64,000 bases of DNA from Moellerella sp963519845. Lineage in GTDB: Bacteria > Pseudomonadota > Gammaproteobacteria > Enterobacterales > Enterobacteriaceae. Where the stretch lies: assembly GCA_963519845.1 (NCBI GenBank), contig CAUQNX010000017.1, positions 3,754-67,753 of the forward strand, given 5' to 3'. A program made the translations under genes and the position numbers. The notes under the pieces are model-generated. The model searched no databases. It was not told the origin of the DNA and saw only the letters and a program-made list of their open reading frames with translations. Of the stretch, positions 54,652 to 63,005 are shown piece by piece (the first letter of the stretch is position 1; every line of letters starts with the position of its first letter).

Positions 54652-55304
54652 ATGGCATTAACAGCTCGTCAGGTAGAGACTGCAAAGCCTAAAGAGAAGT
54701 CATATAAACTCTTTGATGGTGGTGGTTTATATCTTGAAGTTACAACTAAAGGTTCACGTTACTGGAGAATGAAGTATCGCTTTGGTGGTAAAGAAAAAAG
54801 ATTGGCTTTCGGTGTATTTCCTATCGTGACACTTGCTGAAGTGCGTGAAATGAGAAACCAAGCAAAAAAGATACTAGCTGCTGGTGGTGATCCCGGAGAA
54901 ATCAAAAAAGAAGAGAAGGCGATTCAAAAGCTGAATACGGGTAATACTTTTGAAGCCATTGCCCGTGAAATGGCATAAGTCTAAAGCAGATCGCTGGTCA
55001 CTGCGTTATCGAGATGAAATCATTGATACCTTTGAAAAAGATATCTTCCCATTTATTGGTGGCAAAGAAATATCAGAAATTCCCCCATTAGAATTACTTG
55101 AAGCGCTTAAAAAGATAGAAGCGCGGAGCCTTAGAGAAGATGCGCAAAGTCCGCCAGCGCTGTGGTGAGATCTACAGATACGCGATCATTACAGGTAGAG
55201 CTGAATATAACCATGTCCAGTATATGGATGGACGCAGGAAAATAATGCAGTGGTATGCGGACTATATGGATGAGTTAGAGGGGGAGCTTGGAGAAATAAT
55301 TTGA
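54652..55304 (+). pseudogene. int: Degraded P4-type integrase of the second element
   Basis: Remnant of an integrase like the intact one at 38160. The arm-binding domain reads well (MALTARQVETAKPKEKSYKL) to about 54965, where one extra A (GTGAAATGG in place of GTGAATGG) shifts the frame. The frame continues as WHKSKADRWSLRYRDEIIDT, then a second indel of about 2 bases near 55117 shifts it again. A large internal deletion then joins the GRAEYN segment straight to the C-terminal tail (QYMDGRRKIMQWYADYMDE). The tail follows the position of the catalytic Tyr; the Arg, His-Arg-His and Tyr residues are gone, so it cannot recombine. Confidence 0.92.
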
Positions 55305-55528
55305 TTATTGCTCTTATTGAAAATCATCATCATTGTAAGCAAATGAATGAGAACACTATCAACAATGTATTATGTGTGATGGATTATGACACTAAGACAG
55401 AAGTATATGAGGGAAGTGTACAGACAAAGGTTTCTGTATGCGGTAAGTTAAGCTACGAGTCGATTATAGCTATCCTTATATTTGGATGAAAAGATAGCTA
55501 TAATTCTATGTTATAACCAATAATTAAC

Positions 55529-55693
55529 TTATCTAGATTGGGGTTTTACTACTTTTATAGTCATCATTGAATTAGCTGCTAATCGAGCAGGAGAAGTAGA
55601 GTTTGAACTGGATTTTTTCCATTCAGGCCATTGATCAACTCGTTTGCTTGTTTCTTGAAGATACGAAAGGAATGCTTGTTTTTCAGTTGTCAT
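55529..55693 (-). CDS. 54-residue protein overlapping the deaminase gene
   Basis: Short gene on the same strand as the deaminase, starting 11 bp inside its end. The ATG at 55693 has GGAG about ten bases upstream, so it is likely translated. The product contains FLSYLQETSKRVDQWPEWKKSS, a R-V-x-x-W-P-x-W-K pattern that I associate with small proteins in mobile-element operons. It could be a partner or antitoxin-like regulator of the deaminase; that is inferred from coupling only. Confidence 0.65.
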   Translation of the reverse strand: MTTEKQAFLSYLQETSKRVDQWPEWKKSSSNSTSPARLAANSMMTIKVVKPQSR

Positions 55694-57200
55694 TTTGTAA
55701 TTTCTCCACTTGCTTAGCTAGTATAGCAGCAGAAAGTGTTTCACGTTCAATGTATGAAGATGGTAGCATTTGCATCCTAAGTTTTCCAGCTCGTCGTTCC
55801 CAAGGTATGACATTACCTTGTTTGTCTTTTCTTTTTATTTTATATCCAATACCTAGGCCAATTGAAAATAGATTAAAAAAACATCGAGGGCCCACACCTA
55901 CAAAGGGTTCAAATACTACATGATTAAGATTATTTTTACTGCCTGGTGTTGATATTGAATCATGATGAAAATCAAATGCCTTACTTTTAGGATATGGTTC
56001 TATGTATACTACCCGTTTTATCCCACATGCTACGATATGTTTAGCGCAATTATGGCAAGGGAATGTCGTACAATAGAGTATTCCTTCACTAGTATTTATA
56101 TTACTTCTTGCGCAAGCTAAGATAGCTTCCATTTCAGCATGAACTACTCGACCATACTCAGTTATATCTTTTATTTTACTACTATTATATAGATAGGACT
56201 CTAGTTTTTCTTTATCATCTGTATTTAATGAAACATTTTTAATTATATCATCTATTATCATTCTTTTTTCTTTAGCATTTGAATCCTCACCCAATTTATA
56301 ATCTCTACCATCTTCATCATCCTGAATGATTCCGTTTTTATAGTCAGGCCAATATAATCCGCCCCCAAATTTTGGAACATCATTTGCGCCTGTTGATATG
56401 ATATTTTTATTTTTAGTTAATACAGCCCCAACTTGTCTAGATAGATCACTTGAACGTAATGACGCTGAAAATGCCATAAACATTGCATATTCATCGAACG
56501 TAGGAGTAACATATGGATTACCAAAAATCAGATCTAGGATACGCCATAGATCGTTATTTATTTGGTCTATGCTTCCTGTATAATTGATAAAAAAATCAGA
56601 TAATTCATATGTGTCTCTCGTATGTTGCCCCCATTCATTGCCTTCGTTTGAATCACGGATGATAAGCTCCATAGCTTTATTTTCAGGGATAAATTTATTA
56701 TTTTTTAAAAAATCAATTCTTCTTTTTTCATCAGCATAGACACCAATTAGAAAAAAACCATCAGCATAGATTTCTCTTAGTTTATTTACTTCATCAGGAT
56801 GTTTTAAAGAGCTGATAATATATGCTTTTCGTTTCGATGGAATAGGAATGTCTAATTCTTTTTCTCTTTGAGAGTTTATTTGAGCAACAGCTGCAATAGA
56901 TAGTATCGCATTGTTTTGACTTATTTTTCTTAAGTTATTTCCTTCTGTCATTAGAGAGTCTATTTTTTTAAAATTATCCTCAGTTTCTTCGATTACTCTA
57001 AGAGTTGATATGACATCAGTAGAAATCCTTATCTCTTTTGATTCATATGAGAAAGCTTTTAAGCGATCTATAATAGATCTTTTAACTGTTTCTAAATCTG
57101 TACCAACGGCACCAACTAATCCTATAATTAACTCAGAATCTTCCGACTCAGGATAAATTTCATTTTCATCATTTATTTTTGTTACTGATTTTATTTTCAT
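55683..57200 (-). CDS. AvcD/DCD-like anti-phage deoxycytidylate deaminase
   Basis: About 505 residues with two parts. The N-terminal half (about 20-230) has a degenerate P-loop-like LIIGLVGAVGTDLETVKRSI and a nucleoside-kinase-like layout. The C-terminal half is a zinc-dependent cytidine/dCMP deaminase with His354-Ala-Glu356 (VVHAEMEAI) and Cys382-x2-Cys385 (PCHNC). This two-domain plan and length match AvcD of Vibrio cholerae and related dCTP deaminases, which starve phages of dC nucleotides. The start is uncertain: ATG at 57200 or GTG at 57209, neither with a strong ribosome binding site. It is 57-66 bp downstream of hsdR, with a small gene overlapping its end. Confidence 0.88.
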   Translation of the reverse strand: MKIKSVTKINDENEIYPESEDSELIIGLVGAVGTDLETVKRSIIDRLKAFSYESKEIRISTDVISTLRVIEETEDNFKKIDSLMTEGNNLRKISQNNAILSIAAVAQINSQREKELDIPIPSKRKAYIISSLKHPDEVNKLREIYADGFFLIGVYADEKRRIDFLKNNKFIPENKAMELIIRDSNEGNEWGQHTRDTYELSDFFINYTGSIDQINNDLWRILDLIFGNPYVTPTFDEYAMFMAFSASLRSSDLSRQVGAVLTKNKNIISTGANDVPKFGGGLYWPDYKNGIIQDDEDGRDYKLGEDSNAKEKRMIIDDIIKNVSLNTDDKEKLESYLYNSSKIKDITEYGRVVHAEMEAILACARSNINTSEGILYCTTFPCHNCAKHIVACGIKRVVYIEPYPKSKAFDFHHDSISTPGSKNNLNHVVFEPFVGVGPRCFFNLFSIGLGIGYKIKRKDKQGNVIPWERRAGKLRMQMLPSSYIERETLSAAILAKQVEKLQNDN

Positions 57201-57265
57201 TATTGTCACTAATAAATAGAATAATATAATAAAGTATACATCGAATAAATATTATGAAAAGGAAT

Positions 57266-60200
57266 CTAAATACTCCAACTATTCGAAACAACTTCAGCCT
57301 GTTTCAGTATCAACTCCACAGCCTCTGCTGTTTTATCTGGCGGATATTTATATTTACGCAGTGTTTGGCGGACTAAAATTCGTAATCGAGCTCGCACGCT
57401 TTCGCGTACTTGCCAATCAACAGTCGTTGACTGGCGTAGCTTTAACGTTACTTCAATAGCGAGTTTTTTAAGTATGTCATCGCCTAATTCACGGACGGCA
57501 CTTTCGTTTTCTGTTAAGGCATCATAGAAAGCGATTTCATCGGGATTTAATCCAAGGGCTTCATCGCGAGCCATGGCATCTTGAAACTCTTTTGCCATTT
57601 GAATTAACTCTTCAATAACTTGAGCCGTTTCTATGGCTCGGTTATTGTATTTGAGTAATGTGGCTTTTAATCGGTCAGAATATTTTTTCTCTTGGACAAC
57701 GTTGTTCCCTGCTCGTGCATGGATACCGTCATTGAGCAGTTTTTGAAGTAACTCAACCGCTAAATTGCGCTGTGGCATCTCACGGACTTCTTCCAAAAAC
57801 TCTTCTGAAAGTAAGCCAATATTCGGTTTATCGAGTCCTGCTAGTTCAAATACATCGTCTACACCCGTTGCGATAATTGCATTATCTAAAATACGGCTGA
57901 GTAATGAATTTTTTTCTGATTGACTGAATTTTTTATCGGTGGTCGTGAGTTTAATAATCGCAACTTTGACTGCTGATAAGAAAGCGATTTCTTTTTCAAA
58001 GGGTTTAGCTTCATCCAATGTACTGCACAGCGACCAGGCTTTATTAAGCGCGAGCACGATATCAGCAAAACGTTTTTTACCATCATCAAGACCAAGGATA
58101 TAGTTTGCGGCGTCGAGGAGAACACGCTGAGGCATATCTAAATACTGGGAATAATCAAAACCAGGGGCTGTTGGTGTTTTAGCAAACATACCGTGAATGA
58201 TGTCGAGTTTTTCCATCAATACCGCAAATGCCTCACCCGTATCAATGGTTGTTTGTCCTTTACCTTTAGAATCAGTATAGTCTTTTAGCGCTAACTTTAA
58301 TTCATTAGCAATGCCAACATAATCAACAACTAACCCACCTGGTTTATCTTTAAATACCCGATTTACACGGGCTATCGCCTGCATCAAGTTATGCCCACGC
58401 ATGGGCTTATCAATATACATGGTATTACAGCAAGGGGCATCAAAGCCGGTTAGCCACATATCGCGTACAATCACAATTTTTAGCGGATCATCGAGGTCTT
58501 TAAAACGAGTCTCAAGGCGTTTTTTGGTTTGCTTATTATAGATGTGTGGTTGGAGCGCTGCTTTATCAGAAGCAGAACCCGTCATAATAATTTTGATTGC
58601 GCCCTTTTCGATATCATCGCTATGCCACTCTGGGCGGAGTGCGACCAGCGCATCATAGAGTTTTACGCAGATATCGCGACTCATCGCTACAATCATCGCT
58701 TTACCATTCATTGTGGCATTACGTGCTTCGAAGTGTTTAATGAGATCATCAGCGACTTGTTGGATACGAGGATCAGCGCCAACCAGTTTTTCTAAGCGAC
58801 TCCAATCGCCTTTGGTTTTCTCTTTTTGTCCGGTTTCTTCGTCTTCGACCAACTCTTCAACTTGATTGGAAAGCTCTTCTAATTCTTCATGATTTAAATC
58901 GAGTTTTGCTAAGCGAGATTCGTAGTAAATGGGAACCGTTGCACCGTCATCGACAGCATCTTGAATATCATAAATTGAGACGTATTCACCAAATACCGCC
59001 CGCGTATCTTTATCCACGGATGAAATAGGCGTACCAGTAAAACCCATAAATGAGGCATTGGGTAATGCATCACGCATATGTTTGGCATAGCCATATTTGT
59101 ATTCACCTGTTTCTCTGTCTAGAGTCGCGGTGAGTCCATATTGGCTACGGTGAGCCTCATCAGAAATAACCACAATATTATCGCGTAGATTTAACGCTGG
59201 ATGTGACTCTTCACCTTCTAACGGTGCAAATTTTTGTACGGTGGTAAATATAATGCCGCCAGACTCACGAGCAGCAAGTATTTCACGCAGCTGGTCACGA
59301 TCATGAGCTTGTACAGGCGCTTGTTTTAATAGATCTTGTGCTTGGCAGAATGTGGCATAGAGTTGCCCATCCAGATCGTTTCTATCGGTGACAACAACAA
59401 TTGTTGGGTTGTTCATTTCGGCTTGCTGTAACAATTTGCCTGCATAACAACACATTGAAATGCTTTTCCCTGAGCCCTGCGTATGCCACACGACACCAGC
59501 TTTTTTGCTATTGGGTTTAATATCACTACGCAGGGGTAAAAATTTTCCAGTAGAGGCAACAATGGTAGCATTAACCGCTTCACGAACTGCATGGAACTGG
59601 TGATATGCAGCAATCTTTTTGATCAGATGCTTTCCGTTATTTTCGAATAAGATGAAATAGCGCAGGTAATCAAGGAGTAATTCGCGGTTAAAAAAGCCTT
59701 TTACTACGGTTTCTAATTGCCACTCTAGCAGAGGTTTATCATCTTCATTGCTAATCGTTTTCCATGGCATATAGCGTTCTTCATCAGCGGTTAAAGAACC
59801 AATGCGTGCGTTGTATCCATCGCTGATAACTAATGCTTCATTACAGATAAACAGATCGCTGATTTCATTTTTATAAGTTTGCAGTTGATTAAATGCCGCC
59901 CAAATATCTGCGTTAACATCAATCGGGCTTTTTAGCTCGATAACGGCGATGGGGAGTCCATTAATATAAGCAATGACATCAGGACGACGTACCTGCTTAG
60001 TACCTTGAATTGCAACCTGATTGATGACCATAAAACGGTTATTATTCGATTGGTTGAAATCGATCAATAAGGCGGTATCGTGAATAATTTTATCATCGAG
60101 GCGATATTCAACTGCAACACCCGTTAATAGTTGATGATGAAAGGCTCTATTACTTATAACAATATCAAGGCTAGTAGGGCGGGTAACTTGGTTAATTACA

Positions 60201-60400
60201 TCGTCAAAGACGTTTTCAGGGAGGTGAGGATTGAGTTTTTCAAGTTGAAAACGCAGTATTGGACGTAAAAACACATCGTGAAAAGAGATACGCAGCGGGT
60301 TATCACCATCAGGGGCGATATCTGGCCCATATAGCACTTCCCATCCTTGCTCCGCGAACCAGCCAAGGCTTATTTGTTCTAAATCGTCTTCACTTAGCAT
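57266..60400 (-). CDS. hsdR: Type I restriction enzyme, R subunit
   Basis: Translocase and nuclease subunit that cuts unmethylated DNA far from the recognition site. The N-terminal nuclease domain has Asp141 and Glu155-Leu-Lys157 (PD-(D/E)XK). The helicase part has Walker A HTQGSGKS near 306-313, DEAH (VVISDEAHRSQYG) near 415, and ARVNRVFKDKPGGLVVDY further on (motif VI). It has 1044 residues, full length. Its ATG follows the DUF4268 gene stop directly (TAAATG). Operon order on the minus strand is hsdM, hsdS, DUF4268, hsdR. Confidence 0.96.
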   Translation of the reverse strand: MLSEDDLEQISLGWFAEQGWEVLYGPDIAPDGDNPLRISFHDVFLRPILRFQLEKLNPHLPENVFDDVINQVTRPTSLDIVISNRAFHHQLLTGVAVEYRLDDKIIHDTALLIDFNQSNNNRFMVINQVAIQGTKQVRRPDVIAYINGLPIAVIELKSPIDVNADIWAAFNQLQTYKNEISDLFICNEALVISDGYNARIGSLTADEERYMPWKTISNEDDKPLLEWQLETVVKGFFNRELLLDYLRYFILFENNGKHLIKKIAAYHQFHAVREAVNATIVASTGKFLPLRSDIKPNSKKAGVVWHTQGSGKSISMCCYAGKLLQQAEMNNPTIVVVTDRNDLDGQLYATFCQAQDLLKQAPVQAHDRDQLREILAARESGGIIFTTVQKFAPLEGEESHPALNLRDNIVVISDEAHRSQYGLTATLDRETGEYKYGYAKHMRDALPNASFMGFTGTPISSVDKDTRAVFGEYVSIYDIQDAVDDGATVPIYYESRLAKLDLNHEELEELSNQVEELVEDEETGQKEKTKGDWSRLEKLVGADPRIQQVADDLIKHFEARNATMNGKAMIVAMSRDICVKLYDALVALRPEWHSDDIEKGAIKIIMTGSASDKAALQPHIYNKQTKKRLETRFKDLDDPLKIVIVRDMWLTGFDAPCCNTMYIDKPMRGHNLMQAIARVNRVFKDKPGGLVVDYVGIANELKLALKDYTDSKGKGQTTIDTGEAFAVLMEKLDIIHGMFAKTPTAPGFDYSQYLDMPQRVLLDAANYILGLDDGKKRFADIVLALNKAWSLCSTLDEAKPFEKEIAFLSAVKVAIIKLTTTDKKFSQSEKNSLLSRILDNAIIATGVDDVFELAGLDKPNIGLLSEEFLEEVREMPQRNLAVELLQKLLNDGIHARAGNNVVQEKKYSDRLKATLLKYNNRAIETAQVIEELIQMAKEFQDAMARDEALGLNPDEIAFYDALTENESAVRELGDDILKKLAIEVTLKLRQSTTVDWQVRESVRARLRILVRQTLRKYKYPPDKTAEAVELILKQAEVVSNSWSI

Positions 60401-61594
60401 TTATGCATCCTCTGAATCAAGCTTGCCAATTACTTCTTGTCCATTAAAAAATTGGTTGATAGCGAGATTCAACGGTGTAATTAATGGAGTGATCGCTTTT
60501 TCTAGCGCTGTAATATTGATTAAAAACCAATTGATTATTTCAGGCCAATAACTCTCATCTTGATTTGTTATTGTTTTAGTAAAAGCGAGACGGCAGGCTT
60601 TTTTTCCTTCTAAAGCTTGCCACTGTATGGAATGACCAAATTTCGACTCAATAGATTGTTTATGTTCAAATAACCAATCAAAAATAAATGTATTTATTTC
60701 TGCATTTTTTCTGCTGATATAGAGTTCTATTCGAATTTCTTTTTTGATAAATATCAGGTAATAGCTTAGGCCAGCAATAGGAGCATTAGCACTGAGGGCT
60801 GTATCGTTGGCGGGGCTAATATTATTAAATAAGGTACAAGAATTAGCTCTTAGTTGTTCTAACATTGCAGCCCAAAATTTTTGGAATATTTGATTACGCT
60901 GTTTCATTTCATTATTAATTGAGCGTTCTTCCGCCTCTTTTTGAGCTATTCCTATCATATAGGATTCCGCTTCAGGTGTAGGGATTACCTGGTTGATATT
61001 AATAAAAATATCTTTACCAAACTGGTATGGCGTTATTTTAAAACATTGAACTTGTAGGCCAAATTGTATTAGCCATAAGGCGGTGTTTGTAATTTCTTTT
61101 TTAAAACTTGCAGCAACTAAAATAACACGCTGAGTTAGGCTTTTATTGAGTTGAACACCGTCTAAACTATCGCAGTTTAGAAATTCAATGATAATTTCAG
61201 AAGCAGATCTATTTTCTTCTGGGTTATACTTATCAAGATATCGTTGAAAAATATCAAGGATCTGCTCTTTACGTAAGTTAGCGCAATAACCCGCATATTT
61301 TAATGCTTGCCAAACCACATCTCGGCCGGAATCATCAAGTTTATTTTCAATAATAACCAAATTACCTTCTTTATCTAATGCAAGTAGGTCAAGGCGCTCT
61401 TTGGTATAATCAAATCCTGCAAACTCTTTTTGGATAATTAATAGTTCGTCATTAATATCTTTTTTTTTGGTTAGCGCTTGAGGGTTTTTTGCTAACCATT
61501 CTTGTAGATGTTCTCGTTCATGAAACCCAAGGCTACTAAATGAGACTTCCTGCAATGAATGCAGGCTGTTTGTCGGCCGGTCCACTTTATACAT
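60401..61594 (-). CDS. DUF4268 PD-(D/E)XK protein inside the hsd operon
   Basis: Extra gene between hsdS and hsdR. I chose the ATG at 61594, with GAGG upstream, giving 397 residues; it overlaps the hsdS stop by 8 bp. The N-terminal domain has Asp69 (KERLDLLALD) and Glu83-Asn-Lys85 (NLVIIENK) followed by DDSGRDVVWQALKYA, the pattern of a PD-(D/E)XK nuclease-like fold. The C-terminal part is the DUF4268 type (YYLIFIKKEIRIELYISRKNAEIN region). DUF4268 genes are known inside some restriction loci, but their job is not settled. It may be a second nuclease or sensor. Confidence 0.85.
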   Translation of the reverse strand: MYKVDRPTNSLHSLQEVSFSSLGFHEREHLQEWLAKNPQALTKKKDINDELLIIQKEFAGFDYTKERLDLLALDKEGNLVIIENKLDDSGRDVVWQALKYAGYCANLRKEQILDIFQRYLDKYNPEENRSASEIIIEFLNCDSLDGVQLNKSLTQRVILVAASFKKEITNTALWLIQFGLQVQCFKITPYQFGKDIFININQVIPTPEAESYMIGIAQKEAEERSINNEMKQRNQIFQKFWAAMLEQLRANSCTLFNNISPANDTALSANAPIAGLSYYLIFIKKEIRIELYISRKNAEINTFIFDWLFEHKQSIESKFGHSIQWQALEGKKACRLAFTKTITNQDESYWPEIINWFLINITALEKAITPLITPLNLAINQFFNGQEVIGKLDSEDA

Positions 61595-63005
61595 GGAACG
61601 CCTCACTGACTTCTTTTTCAGCATCAGGCAGGGTTATTTCGCCAGAGAGAAGTTTGGGGAGTAGGGTGTCGCGGAGTTGAGTTAATGAATTGTTTTCAAA
61701 ATGTCTTGATTTATTACCTTTAAGAATTGAATTTCCAAATATCCCAAATTTTTGTAATATTTCTTGTTGCGGTATAATCCATGTGTGATTTTCTAATACT
61801 GAGGCATCAGCACGTTGGCGACCACTAGTTCCTTGCATGCTTTGTATAGCTATAGTTCTGAATACATCTAATCTTGCGAAGAAATAGCTTAAAGATAATG
61901 GTAGATTATTGTTAGATCGTATGACAATAAATTCAGTAGATCCCCAGCCTGTCAAAGCATCAGTTAACAAAAAGTCAACATATGCAGTTTTCCCGTTTTC
62001 TAAACAAGGTGTTATACGAGCAAGTAGTGTGTCGCCATTATTGAATTTACTACCACTACTAAATTCTCGTTCAATAATTACTTGAGCTGAATGTCCTACT
62101 GTAGGAACATTCTTCATATCGAGATATGGTGCTATACTTCCTTTTTTCAAAACTCTTTTAGGATTGAATGTAAGAATCTGACCCAGTTTTCCTATCGCCC
62201 AACCAACAGGGATCTCCCCTAATTCGCTTTCTTGCATTGCTGAAGGAAATAACTCTGCCGTGGCTTTTAATTCCGCATATTTTTCAGGATGATCACTTTT
62301 AAAAACAGCTAAAGAATCTCTGTTTTTTCCTGATATTGCGGTCATTGCTGCTAATGTAGCTTCCGCTTCAGAACCACCGGCTTCTAATATCGCGATTTTA
62401 GTTTTTACTGGATCAAAATCAACAAACCAACTTTTGAACAAGGCTTGGGCTATTTGTTCTAGGGTTTGGTTTATTTGATGGTTGAGCTCGATTTTATCAT
62501 CTATTTTTTTGAGAATATTTACAATATTTATTCTACAGGGTTTGTTTGGCCAAATAATTTGAATTTTTTCGATATTATATAGAGGAAGCTTGGGTTGAAC
62601 TGCACCAACTATACCTTTTTGGATTTCAATCTGTCCAATTTTAGAAATTAGATAATAGTATAAGTAGTGAGCATCATTCTTGTCTAACCCAGATAATTTT
62701 GCTGCATTCTCTGTCTGGGATGCCAAATTAAATTGCATATCTATAATGCTAATCAATCCTATAGTCCCAACAATGGATATAATTACATCATTTTCGTTCA
62801 CTATATAATTTTGTATCTTAGGGAAAATATTATCTGGAACATATTCTAAATTTAAATTTGGGATATAACGTCTTCCCATATCTCTTACCCTAATATATGG
62901 ATGACTATTTGGTTTTGTTTGCAGTAATGAGCCTTTTGGAAGGCGTTTTCCGCCTTTTATGGAGACCAACTTAATAAGAGAAATTGTTTGCCAATCAGAA
63001 CTCAT
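61587..63005 (-). CDS. hsdS: Type I restriction-modification specificity subunit
   Basis: Decides the DNA sequence recognised. The 472-residue protein has two target-recognition domains: the first about residues 1-190 (starting WQTISLIKLVSIKGGKRLPKG), the second about 265-455 (GEIPVGWAIGKLGQILTFNPKR). They are joined by a central helical spacer with SWFVDFDPVKTKIAILEAGG. The ending RDTLLPKLLSGEITLPDAE is typical. Overlaps hsdM by 11 bp. The recognition sequence cannot be read from protein alone. Confidence 0.94.
   Translation of the reverse strand: MSSDWQTISLIKLVSIKGGKRLPKGSLLQTKPNSHPYIRVRDMGRRYIPNLNLEYVPDNIFPKIQNYIVNENDVIISIVGTIGLISIIDMQFNLASQTENAAKLSGLDKNDAHYLYYYLISKIGQIEIQKGIVGAVQPKLPLYNIEKIQIIWPNKPCRINIVNILKKIDDKIELNHQINQTLEQIAQALFKSWFVDFDPVKTKIAILEAGGSEAEATLAAMTAISGKNRDSLAVFKSDHPEKYAELKATAELFPSAMQESELGEIPVGWAIGKLGQILTFNPKRVLKKGSIAPYLDMKNVPTVGHSAQVIIEREFSSGSKFNNGDTLLARITPCLENGKTAYVDFLLTDALTGWGSTEFIVIRSNNNLPLSLSYFFARLDVFRTIAIQSMQGTSGRQRADASVLENHTWIIPQQEILQKFGIFGNSILKGNKSRHFENNSLTQLRDTLLPKLLSGEITLPDAEKEVSEAFHV

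Noticed and set aside
54950..55168. Separate 72-codon gene after the broken integrase start
   Set aside because: Its sequence is the continuation of the same integrase after a one-base insertion, so it belongs to the pseudogene.
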